Origin: an uncultured Bacteroidia bacterium
GTDB taxonomy: Bacteria > Bacteroidota > Bacteroidia > Bacteroidales > Prolixibacteraceae
Assembly: GCA_903854235.1 (NCBI GenBank)
Contig: CAINVV010000250.1
Location: forward strand, 1 to 33,819
Direction: 5' to 3'
DNA length: 33,819 nt
In this document: positions 22,627 to 30,211 of the stretch, piece by piece
How positions within the stretch are numbered: the stretch's first letter is position 1
Layout of the letters: each line of letters starts with the position of its first letter
The notes under the pieces: generated by a model
What the model was told of the DNA's origin: nothing
Seen by the model: only the letters and a program-made list of their open reading frames with translations
Database searches by the model: none
Position numbers and translations under genes: made by a program

Positions 22627-23205
22627 TTATTTGGGAAGATCAGGAAGATTCTCGGTCACGAGCGTCAGCTCCCTGTACCAGACTTCTCCATATTTTCGTA
22701 TGAGGGGTTCTTTGAGGTATTTCCAAAGTGGCAAGTCACTTGATTTTCCACAAGCCCTACCGGCTTTGCAAATCTTCAACTTTTCATAGTTGACCCCATC
22801 AAATCTTTTGTATTCCGTGATTCTGATGGGGAAAAGATGGCAGGAAACCGGCTTTCTAAATCCTGTATTTTTTTCAAAATAGGCTCTTTCAATGGCACAA
22901 AGGGTAATCCCCTGCCCATCCACGAAAGTGAAAACACACTCATTTTTGCCCACAATCGGTGTAACCAAATCGCCGTCCTGGTCAATCAATGAAAAGCCTT
23001 GCTTTGCAATTTCCTGCAGATTAACCTCGGAGAGATACTCCATAAAATCAGGAAACAACTGTTCGATGATACCTGCCTCTTCTGTCGTCAGGGGAGCACC
23101 GCTGTCACCTTCAATGCAACAAGCACCCTTGCACTGGTGCAGGTCACAGCAGAATTTCGACTCCAGCACATCCAGGCTGACGATGGTTTTCCCGATCTCA
23201 ATCAT
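22627..23205 (-). CDS. DUF3109 family protein, Cys-rich (YkgJ-like cluster)
   Basis: This 192-residue protein carries conserved cysteines: Cys19, Cys20, Cys25, Cys29 and Cys30 in KFCCDLHQCKGACCIEGD, then single cysteines in KNECVF, ITLCAIERAYF, KPVSCHLFPI, LKICKAGRAC. The pattern matches DUF3109, related to the YkgJ-type putative zinc- or iron-binding cysteine cluster. No enzymatic function is known. The start ATG overlaps the gpmI stop by four bases (ATGA), so it is translationally coupled to phosphoglycerate mutase. It ends at the bidirectional terminator. Confidence 0.9.
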   Translation of the reverse strand: MIEIGKTIVSLDVLESKFCCDLHQCKGACCIEGDSGAPLTTEEAGIIEQLFPDFMEYLSEVNLQEIAKQGFSLIDQDGDLVTPIVGKNECVFTFVDGQGITLCAIERAYFEKNTGFRKPVSCHLFPIRITEYKRFDGVNYEKLKICKAGRACGKSSDLPLWKYLKEPLIRKYGEVWYRELTLVTENLPDLPK

Positions 23206-24728
23206 ATCAGTACTTTTCCCGTCATCTCTGGTGGAACTTCCAGCCCCATGATGGTAAGGATGGTTGGAGCCACATCTGCGAGTATGCCATTTTGGATGAC
23301 TGCATCCTTACGATCTGTTACCCAGATGCAAGGTACCGGATTCAAGGAATGGGCAGTATTGGCACTTCCATCATCATTAACTGCAAAATCAGCATTCCCG
23401 TGATCAGCTATCACCAGCACATCGTATCCGTTGGTGCGGGCAGCTTCCACTACCTCCTTCACGCATTGATCAACTGCCTTAACGGCTGCCTGAATGGCGG
23501 TGTAAACACCCGTGTGCCCAACCATGTCACCATTGGCAAAATTCAGACAGACAAAGTCGGCACTCTTTTGATTCAGTGCTTCTACGATGGCATCCTTTAC
23601 AATTGGCGCAGACATTTCCGGTTGTAGATCGTACGTGGCCACCTTTGGGGAAGGTACCAGAATCCTACGTTCGCCGTCAAATTCGCTCTCCCTTCCTCCG
23701 GAAAAGAAGAAAGTAACGTGGGCGTATTTTTCAGTTTCTGCAATTCTGATCTGCTTCAGTCCTGCCTTGGAGACCACTTCTCCCAGTGTATTGTAAACAT
23801 TGTCCTTGTCAAAAATAACCTCAATATTTTTGAAAGAAGATTTGTAATTGGTCATCGTATACCATTGCAGCGGCATGGTGTACATCTCCTGTTCGGGATG
23901 ATTCTCCTGTGTAAAAGCAATGGTCATTTCCCGCAAACGGTCGGTACGGTAGTTGAAACAAATTACTACATCCCCCTCCTGAATCGTGGCAATTGGCTGA
24001 TCCAGCTCATCCGTCATCACAATGGGCTGTATGAATTCATCGGTAACCCCCGCATCATACGAATCCTGAATGGTTGCGAGCAAATCTTTGCTTTTTTGGC
24101 CGACCGACTTGGTCAGCATATCGTAGGCCAGTTTGACCCGGTTCCAGTTGTTATCGCGGTCCATGCCAAAGTAACGTCCCACCAGCGTAGCAAATTTAGC
24201 CTTGGTAACGGCCAGCTGCTTCAGATCTTCCTCGACAAACCCATAACCCGAACGGGGATCCGTGTCGCGGCCATCTGTAAGTCCGTGGATGAAAATCTTG
24301 TCGAGTCCCATATCCGTGGCAATCTGTGCCAGTGCAACCATATGGAGGCTCAAGGCATGAACTCCTCCAGGGCCTATCAAGCCAATCAGATGAACAGGCT
24401 TATTGTTTTCTTTGGCGTACGTAAATGCCTTGACCAATTGCTTGTTATCCTTCAGTTTATTCTCCCGGATTGCCTTGTTGATCTTGACAAGATCCTGGTA
24501 CAATACCCGGCCGGCACCAATATTGAGGTGACCTACCTCCGAATTGCCCATCTGTCCATCGGGCAGACCAACATCTTCACCGGAGGTCAGCAACTGACTG
24601 TGCGGATAAGTATTCCAGAGGTGATCGATAAAGGCTGGATGGGTGGAGTAGATTACATCAGATTTGCTTTTGTCACCTATTCCCCAACCATCGAGGATCA
24701 TTAAAAGTGTACGTTTTACTTCGCTCAT
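23202..24728 (-). CDS. gpmI: 2,3-bisphosphoglycerate-independent phosphoglycerate mutase
   Basis: This 508-residue glycolytic enzyme interconverts 3- and 2-phosphoglycerate using two metal ions (usually Mn). The alkaline-phosphatase-like domain supplies Asp13 (MILDGWG) and the phosphorylated Ser63 (GQMGNSEVGHLNIG). HGLTDGRDTDPRS and VGRYFGMDRDNNW belong to the inserted transferase domain. The C-terminal metal site is in NFANGDMVGHTG and VIADHGNADF. Motifs and length are complete. The gene is first in a two-gene operon with the DUF3109 gene. No clear TAnnTTTG box was found in the 214-base gap upstream on this strand. Confidence 0.97.
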   Translation of the reverse strand: MSEVKRTLLMILDGWGIGDKSKSDVIYSTHPAFIDHLWNTYPHSQLLTSGEDVGLPDGQMGNSEVGHLNIGAGRVLYQDLVKINKAIRENKLKDNKQLVKAFTYAKENNKPVHLIGLIGPGGVHALSLHMVALAQIATDMGLDKIFIHGLTDGRDTDPRSGYGFVEEDLKQLAVTKAKFATLVGRYFGMDRDNNWNRVKLAYDMLTKSVGQKSKDLLATIQDSYDAGVTDEFIQPIVMTDELDQPIATIQEGDVVICFNYRTDRLREMTIAFTQENHPEQEMYTMPLQWYTMTNYKSSFKNIEVIFDKDNVYNTLGEVVSKAGLKQIRIAETEKYAHVTFFFSGGRESEFDGERRILVPSPKVATYDLQPEMSAPIVKDAIVEALNQKSADFVCLNFANGDMVGHTGVYTAIQAAVKAVDQCVKEVVEAARTNGYDVLVIADHGNADFAVNDDGSANTAHSLNPVPCIWVTDRKDAVIQNGILADVAPTILTIMGLEVPPEMTGKVLI

Positions 24729-24800
24729 AATACTATTTACAATTTTCTTTTTACCATTTTATCAGAATTCAACCAAGAGAACTTTATCTTCTGCGTTGCA

Positions 24801-24831
24801 TTGTGCTGTCAATCAGAATCGTGTACATTTG
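24801..24831 (+). promoter_or_regulatory. Orphan plus-strand promoter between gpmI and gnd
   Basis: TTG (24801-24803), a 20-base spacer and a perfect -7 box TACATTTG (24824-24831) lie on the plus strand. Both flanking genes (gpmI and gnd) are on the minus strand. No plus-strand gene follows. Confidence 0.5.
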
Positions 24832-24837
24832 TCAATT

Positions 24838-24936
24838 TCAAGTTGTCAATTGTCAACTGTTCTTCCTGTCCAAAACCGCGCGCAAAAATACCTTTTTCGG
24901 GCAACAATAAAAAATGGCCCGAAGGCCACTTTTTAA
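24838..24936 (+). ncRNA. Candidate small RNA (about 100 nt)
   Basis: A transcript from the promoter at 24801-24831 would begin near 24838. It would include a short AGTTG/CAACT hairpin early on and end at the intrinsic terminator TGGCC-CGAA-GGCCA plus CTTTTT (24915-24933). The sequence between has no meaningful reading frame. I do not recognise a known RNA family. Support is the promoter-terminator pairing on the strand opposite both flanking genes. Confidence 0.35.
24911..24936. terminator. Bidirectional intrinsic terminator downstream of gnd
   Basis: The stem TGGCC/GGCCA (24915-24919 and 24924-24928) has a CGAA tetraloop and is flanked by A-runs and T-runs. On the minus strand it is followed by TTTTTTATTG and terminates gnd about 10 bases past its stop. 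On the plus strand CTTTTT follows. Confidence 0.85.
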
Positions 24937-24942
24937 AATTTG

Positions 24943-26391
24943 CTATACCGTGTAGGTGGAAGAAGCAGTATCTCCTCCCCTGCCGGTCCAATTGGTGTGG
25001 AAGAATTCTCCACGTGGCTTGTCCAATCTTTCATACGTATGCGCTCCAAAATAGTCACGTTGAGCCTGCAATAAATTTGCAGGAAGTCTTTCACTGCGGA
25101 ATCCATCGAAATAGGTTAAAGCAGTGGCAAGACAAGGAATCGGAATACCGTTGGTGAATGAAGCTGCTGCAACCCGTCTCCATCCAGCTTGCGCCTTTTC
25201 GATGGTTTCAGTGAAATAGGCATCCAGCAACAAATGTTCCAATCCTGGATTCTTATCGAAGGCTTCTTTGATTTTGCCTAAAAATACCGAACGGATGATA
25301 CATCCGCCACGCCACATCAGGGCAATACCACCATTATTCAGGTTCCATTTGAACTCTTTCGCAGCTTCACCCATCAAGTCATAACCCTGGGCATAGGAGA
25401 TGATTTTTGCTCCGAAAAGGGCATCCTTCAAGTCACTTAAGAACTGAACACGATCGCCGGTAAATTTCTTTTCGGGTCCGTGGAGTACCTTAGAGGCTTT
25501 TACCCTCAAATCTTTTTGTGCAGAGAGGCATCTTGCAAAAACCGATTCTCCGATTAAAGTAAGTGGAATTCCAAGATCGAGTGCCGCAACGCCTGTCCAT
25601 TTGCCAGTTCCTTTTTGACCGGCAGTATCCAGGATTTTTTCAACGAGAGGTTCTCCATTTTCATCCTTGAAACCGAGGATGTCTCGGGTGATCTCAATCA
25701 GGTAACTGTCCAGATCGCCTTTGTTCCATTCGATGAAGGTATCGTGCATTTCATCGGCAGTCATGCCAAGCAACTCCTTCATGATCTGATAGGCTTCGCA
25801 GATGATCTGCATGTCACCGTATTCAATTCCGTTGTGAACCATCTTGACAAAATGACCGGCACCATTTTCACCCACCCAGTCACAGCAAGGTTCGCCATCG
25901 ACCTTGGCGGCAACCGCCTGAAAGATGGTTTTCACAGCCGGCCAGGCTGCAGGAGATCCTCCCGGCATCATGGAAGGACCTAAGAGCGCACCCTCTTCGC
26001 CTCCAGAAACGCCTGTTCCGATAAAGAGTAAGCCTTTGCTTTCAACATATTTTGTCCGGCGAATGGTATCCGGAAAATGGGAATTTCCACCATCGATGAT
26101 GATGTCTCCTGCCTCCAGGTGCGGAATAATCTGCTCTATAAAATCATCTACAGGAGCTCCCGCTTTTACCAACATCATCACTTTGCGAGGACGTTCCAGG
26201 TTCTGGCACATCTCTGCAATGCTGTGGCATCCGATAAAATTTTTACCGGCCCCACGACCAGCCATAAATTTGTCGACTTTATCCACCGATCTGTTGTATA
26301 CTGCGACGGTAAAGCCTTTGCTTTCCATGTTTAAAACGAGGTTTTCCCCCATAACGGCCAATCCGATCAGCCCAATGTCTGCCTTCTTCAT
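24943..26391 (-). CDS. gnd: 6-phosphogluconate dehydrogenase (decarboxylating)
   Basis: This 482-residue enzyme oxidises and decarboxylates 6-phosphogluconate to ribulose-5-phosphate in the oxidative pentose phosphate pathway. The Rossmann motif GLAVMGENL lies at residues 10-18 and is followed by YNRS, which is typical of NADP use. GTGVSGGEEGAL, the catalytic region GHFVKMVHNGIEYGDMQ, LDTAGQKGTGKW and the C-terminal FHTNWTGRGG confirm the classical long (dimeric) form. It lies 48 bases downstream of pdxB, probably in the same transcript, and ends at a strong terminator. zwf and pgl, its usual pathway partners, are not adjacent. Confidence 0.97.
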   Translation of the reverse strand: MKKADIGLIGLAVMGENLVLNMESKGFTVAVYNRSVDKVDKFMAGRGAGKNFIGCHSIAEMCQNLERPRKVMMLVKAGAPVDDFIEQIIPHLEAGDIIIDGGNSHFPDTIRRTKYVESKGLLFIGTGVSGGEEGALLGPSMMPGGSPAAWPAVKTIFQAVAAKVDGEPCCDWVGENGAGHFVKMVHNGIEYGDMQIICEAYQIMKELLGMTADEMHDTFIEWNKGDLDSYLIEITRDILGFKDENGEPLVEKILDTAGQKGTGKWTGVAALDLGIPLTLIGESVFARCLSAQKDLRVKASKVLHGPEKKFTGDRVQFLSDLKDALFGAKIISYAQGYDLMGEAAKEFKWNLNNGGIALMWRGGCIIRSVFLGKIKEAFDKNPGLEHLLLDAYFTETIEKAQAGWRRVAAASFTNGIPIPCLATALTYFDGFRSERLPANLLQAQRDYFGAHTYERLDKPRGEFFHTNWTGRGGDTASSTYTV

Positions 26392-26439
26392 TTTTTTGTT
26401 TTTTAAAATATTTAGTATCTGATTTTCACAATTATTTTT

Positions 26440-27561
26440 TCAAATCCGGAATCCCAGCCTTCTCAATTTGTCTATCACCTTTGGATTGCTGAATTTGCCG
26501 GTGACTGTGTAGGCCGAAAATTCTCTTCTGACAGGGTAATCACCTCTTTGTTTTTCAAAAGTTGAAATATTTTCCCTGAGTCTGGAATCATCCTCGCGAA
26601 TGTCATAAGTCGACAGAATGGCTTCGGACAGAATCTGCTCTGTTGTTTTATTCGTGCCATCGATCAATATTTCCGACTGGGAAGGTTTCTCCACATTACT
26701 GGCTTTCCAGTTCCTGGAGGACCATCCAAAGAAGCGGCTGACTGCCTGGACACTCATTTCCGTCCCCTTGGCCTTCCCATCGCGCGAATAGCCGGCGATG
26801 TGCGGAGTAGCCAGATCCACCAGTGCCAGCAATTCAAGGTCAAGATTGGGTTCATTTTCCCAACAATCTACTACGGCACCTGAAATCTGACCGGATTGGA
26901 TGGAATCTTTCAAAGCATCCGTTTTAACGACCTCACCCCTGCAACTATTAATTATTAAAGGCTTCCGTAACATCTTGGCAAAAAAATGCTCGTCCGCAAG
27001 GTGAAAAGTAGCATCTTCACCATCTGGATTGAGTGGAACGTGCAGGGTAATCACATCCGATTCTTCAAGAATTTTACCCAACTCAACAAAACCCCTGTTA
27101 CCTTCGACTCGTGCCCGTGGGGGATCGTTGAGTAGCACCCTCATACCAAAAATATCTGCAATTTTTGCCACCTTCGACCCAACGTTGCCCACACCAACCA
27201 CACCAATGGTCTTTCCTGCCAATTTCCAGTTCAACTTATCAGCCATCACCATCAGCACGGAGGCTATGTATTGTTCCACAGACCCTGCGTTGCATCCAGG
27301 CGCATTCATCCACTTGATTCCGGCTTTTTCACAGTAGTCGGTATCTATGTGATCATAGCCGATGGTAGCCGACGCAATGATCTTGACGGAAGACCCCGCC
27401 AAAATGGACGCGTTACAATTGGTTCTGGTTCGGGTAATGATGGCATCAGCATCTCTGACCACTTCTGCAGTCGTCATGGATCCCGGTAGGTAAACTACCT
27501 CGGCATAAGGTTCTAGTGCACCCTGAATATAGGGGATTTTGTCGTCGATGATGATTTTCAT
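26440..27561 (-). CDS. pdxB: 4-phosphoerythronate dehydrogenase
   Basis: This 373-residue NAD-dependent D-2-hydroxyacid dehydrogenase acts in DXP-dependent pyridoxal-phosphate (vitamin B6) synthesis, oxidising 4-phospho-D-erythronate. The nucleotide-binding motif GVVGVGNVGSKVA lies at residues 120-132. The catalytic residues are Arg208 (NSCRGE), Glu237 (CWENEP) and His254 (TPHIAGYS). The C-terminal extension from about residue 290 matches the PdxB-specific dimerisation domain (DUF3410), separating it from other hydroxyacid dehydrogenases. It is followed after 48 bases by gnd. The upstream gap to the LarA-like gene holds a heptamer tandem repeat and no clear promoter. Confidence 0.95.
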   Translation of the reverse strand: MKIIIDDKIPYIQGALEPYAEVVYLPGSMTTAEVVRDADAIITRTRTNCNASILAGSSVKIIASATIGYDHIDTDYCEKAGIKWMNAPGCNAGSVEQYIASVLMVMADKLNWKLAGKTIGVVGVGNVGSKVAKIADIFGMRVLLNDPPRARVEGNRGFVELGKILEESDVITLHVPLNPDGEDATFHLADEHFFAKMLRKPLIINSCRGEVVKTDALKDSIQSGQISGAVVDCWENEPNLDLELLALVDLATPHIAGYSRDGKAKGTEMSVQAVSRFFGWSSRNWKASNVEKPSQSEILIDGTNKTTEQILSEAILSTYDIREDDSRLRENISTFEKQRGDYPVRREFSAYTVTGKFSNPKVIDKLRRLGFRI

Positions 27562-27607
27562 TCTAGCTTTATTCGATATAAATCAAATAGTTATACTTCT
27601 TGCAACA

Positions 27608-27651
27608 AGATATGAGATATGAGATATGAGATATGAGAGATAAGACATGAG
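27608..27651. repeat. 7-bp tandem repeat (AGATATG)n
   Basis: Four exact copies of AGATATG (27608-27635) are followed by degenerate copies up to about 27651. The tract lies in the 142-base gap between the LarA-like gene and pdxB, about 45 bases upstream of the pdxB start. Confidence 0.9.
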
Positions 27652-27703
27652 AGGCTGAAAAAGTAAGCTTTGGTGGCTCATGAGCTCATCATTCAAATTC
27701 CGC

Positions 27704-28993
27704 TCAATATTTGAAGCGCTCACGGTAGGCCCACAATCCCAGTGCAGGGTTCGAGATGTAAAAAATCTCCTCGCCGTCTGGCATCACGTTAAAACCATCC
27801 TTGAGGCTGGTGTGATCGTATTTTTTCTCCATAATCTCCAGATCGGCATACTGAAAACCAACACTTTCAATCTCCTGACGGGTGAGATTTTTGGCCTCCT
27901 TACCGGGACAATAGGTGATGTTGAAGCGACCTTCCGAGGATCCGTGAATCAGATGGGCAGCAGCACTCAAATTGTTGCGCAGCTCTTCGTGTTCATCACA
28001 GGATTTCAAGGTAGCCGGCGTTCCAAAATAGCCATACTTCCGGATGAGGCGGTCAATCTCCTTGTCCTCTCCAAATTCGACCAGCGCAGGAGCCAGAATA
28101 ATCAGGTCACCTTCGTCGGCCAGGGCCATCCGGGTACGGTAAATTGATTTGTTTCCCAGCCAGGTACTCTTAAACTCGGTTGGATCGAGATAAACAACGA
28201 CCTTTTTCAACGGCTTTTCAAGCATTTCAAAATTGATCAGCAGGGAAAGCTTTGCAGCAAGATCGAAGACCTCGGCATCATCCCCGATAAAGAGTCCGCG
28301 GGTCTTAATTTTCCCATCCGTCTTATCCAGTCCGACGACCGTCTGAACATAGATAATCGGCAAATGTTGCGTAAAATTTTCCGATGCATAGTTGAACACC
28401 CTGCGTACAGGTGTATCTGCATGTCCCATCATCCGTTCCATGCCATAGGCAGCACCGATGAAGTGACTCTTGTTGATTCCTTCCACCCCTCCGGTACCTA
28501 CAAAAATGTTCTTGTTGTAGTTGGCCATGCCTACCACTTCGTGCGGAACCACTTGTCCGATGGAGAGAATAAGATCAAAATTCCCCTCGAGCAAAAGTTT
28601 GTTTACCTGGGCGGGCCAGGGAAAGCTGACGGCACCCTTGGAAACCTCCTGCACGAAACTGGCCGGAACTTCGCCAACGGTAACTACATCGTTGCGCCAA
28701 TCGTGTTCACGGATCAGCGATGGCGGCATTGAACCAAACATGTGATCGATTTGGTGGGCAGTCATCGGTGTATGCGTTCCCAAGGCTGGCAGCACATCCG
28801 TCAACGACTCGCCATAGTATTGCCAGGTCATCTCTGTCAACTCACCGGCACGACTGGGGAGTCTGGTATAATCCGGTGGAATGGCCAGCACTTTTTTGCG
28901 CTTGCCCAATTTTTCGAATGCCTCGAAGAGACCCTTTTTCAGGTCTTCGGCAGTTAATTCACTATCGATAGAACCTTTTGCGTAATAGATCAT
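27704..28993 (-). CDS. LarA-superfamily protein (nickel-pincer-type hydroxyacid racemase/epimerase)
   Basis: This 429-residue protein belongs to the lactate racemase (LarA/DUF2088) superfamily, whose nickel-pincer (NPN) cofactor interconverts epimers of 2-hydroxyacids. IPPDYTRLPS (Asp41, Arg44) corresponds to the LarA DHTRP motif and ALGTHTPMT (His74) to the next conserved block. In VVPHEVVGMANYNKNIFVG, His151 and Lys161 lie ten residues apart, and His177 follows sixteen later. From memory, this spacing equals His174-Lys184-His200 of L. plantarum LarA, where Lys bears the cofactor and His200 binds nickel. The surrounding GYSGG-type glycine motif is altered. The gene sits with hexuronate genes, so a sugar-acid 2-epimerase, such as mannonate/gluconate, is plausible but unproven. 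No larB, larC or larE is in the window. Confidence 0.85.
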   Translation of the reverse strand: MIYYAKGSIDSELTAEDLKKGLFEAFEKLGKRKKVLAIPPDYTRLPSRAGELTEMTWQYYGESLTDVLPALGTHTPMTAHQIDHMFGSMPPSLIREHDWRNDVVTVGEVPASFVQEVSKGAVSFPWPAQVNKLLLEGNFDLILSIGQVVPHEVVGMANYNKNIFVGTGGVEGINKSHFIGAAYGMERMMGHADTPVRRVFNYASENFTQHLPIIYVQTVVGLDKTDGKIKTRGLFIGDDAEVFDLAAKLSLLINFEMLEKPLKKVVVYLDPTEFKSTWLGNKSIYRTRMALADEGDLIILAPALVEFGEDKEIDRLIRKYGYFGTPATLKSCDEHEELRNNLSAAAHLIHGSSEGRFNITYCPGKEAKNLTRQEIESVGFQYADLEIMEKKYDHTSLKDGFNVMPDGEEIFYISNPALGLWAYRERFKY

Positions 28994-29022
28994 TTCAAAA
29001 ATTTACGATTTAATTAAATACT

Positions 29023-29075
29023 ATTGACTATTTTCATGCTGCAAACTTTTTATACACACCTAGTGAATAGTCAAT
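29023..29075 (-). terminator. Inverted repeat between the PfkB kinase and LarA-like genes
   Basis: ATTGACTATT (29023-29032) and AATAGTCAAT (29066-29075) are perfect 10-base complements separated by 33 bases. The element lies 15 bases past the PfkB stop and 30 bases before the LarA-like start on the minus strand. It could be a weak terminator, a processing site or a paired regulator site. No T-run follows. Confidence 0.35.
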
Positions 29076-29089
29076 GGTCTAAGTGTAAA

Positions 29090-30169
29090 CTATCGTTTCA
29101 CCCTGGCATTGCCTTTCCAGATGCTCCAAACCATCTCTTCATCTGCGGGTTGGGCATAGTCGGTCAGGAAAGTGGTGGCCAATGCACCGGAAGCCCAGCC
29201 GAACTGAATCCATTTGGCAGGTTCCCAGCCCTTCAGAATGCCATAGAGCAAGCCGCCTACAAATCCGTCTCCACCACCGATGCGGTCGAGGATGGTTATT
29301 TTGCGCGGCTCAACGACGTGCCATTCGGTCCCTTCCAATACAATCGCGCCCCAGAGGTGCTCGTTGACGCTGACAACCTGACGGAGCGTGGTGGCAAAAA
29401 CAGATGCATTCGGGAATTTTGCTTTTACCCTGTAAATCATCTCCTTGAATCCATCTATCTCTGAACTGATCTGTTTGCCGCCTGCTTCTGGTCCTTCGAT
29501 TCCCAGACAAAGCTGGAAGTCTTCCTCGTTACCGATCAAGATATCCGATACAGAAGCAATTTCTTCAAAAATGGCACTCAACTCCGCTTCCCTTCCTTTC
29601 CAGAAAGAGGCCCTGTAATTCAGGTCAAAAGCGATCCTGGTACCGTGCTTCTTGGCCATCCGTGCCAATTCGAGACAGAAGGTGCTGGTTTCGGGGGACA
29701 AGGCTCCGATTAATCCGGAAAGATGCACGATTTGCACACCTTCCTGTACAAATATCCTGTCAAGGTCAAAATCCTTCACATTCAACGTACGACCAACCTC
29801 ACCGGCACGATCGTTCTGTACCCTGGGTCCTCGGGTTCCGTAACCACTGTCGGCAATGTTAAACTGATGCCTGTAACCCCAGGGATTACCCTGCTCCACT
29901 TCAACCCCTTCGTAAGTCATGTTTCTGCTAAGTAAATTACTTTTGATCATCCGGGCAATCGGACTGTCTTTTACGAAGGTGGTCAGGACCTTCACAGGAA
30001 GGCCAAGATAGGAGGAGATGCTGGCCACATTGGTTTCGGCACTTGAGACTTCCATCTGGAAAAGGGAGCTGCTGTGGACCGGCTGTCCATTGAGTGGCGT
30101 GATCCTGACACCCATGCTGGTTGGAACCAGCAAGGAGGTTTTGCAATTTTGTTTTAATGTGAGGCTCAT
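29090..30169 (-). CDS. kdgK: PfkB family sugar kinase, probable 2-dehydro-3-deoxygluconate kinase
   Basis: This 359-residue ribokinase-fold enzyme is likely to phosphorylate 2-keto-3-deoxygluconate (KDG) to KDPG. The substrate-binding block AETNVASISSYLG (about 44-56) is the KdgK version of the PfkB N-terminal signature. FDLNYRASFW (181-190) is typical of KDG kinases. The C-terminal signature DRIGGGDGFVGGLLYG contains the catalytic Asp301. It lies 42 bases downstream of the UxuB-like gene and upstream of the LarA-like gene, probably in one operon. KDG kinase fits the hexuronate context. A related sugar-acid kinase cannot be excluded, so the symbol is tentative. Confidence 0.8.
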   Translation of the reverse strand: MSLTLKQNCKTSLLVPTSMGVRITPLNGQPVHSSSLFQMEVSSAETNVASISSYLGLPVKVLTTFVKDSPIARMIKSNLLSRNMTYEGVEVEQGNPWGYRHQFNIADSGYGTRGPRVQNDRAGEVGRTLNVKDFDLDRIFVQEGVQIVHLSGLIGALSPETSTFCLELARMAKKHGTRIAFDLNYRASFWKGREAELSAIFEEIASVSDILIGNEEDFQLCLGIEGPEAGGKQISSEIDGFKEMIYRVKAKFPNASVFATTLRQVVSVNEHLWGAIVLEGTEWHVVEPRKITILDRIGGGDGFVGGLLYGILKGWEPAKWIQFGWASGALATTFLTDYAQPADEEMVWSIWKGNARVKR

Positions 30170-30211
30170 ATGAAATGGTTTGAATTGTTTGATGAGGTAG
30201 AAATGTATTCC

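Noticed and set aside
23718-24704. Long plus-strand open frame (328 codons) opposite gpmI
   Set aside because: It lies entirely antisense to the well-supported gpmI gene, whose motifs are complete. The frame is open as a by-product of gpmI codon usage.
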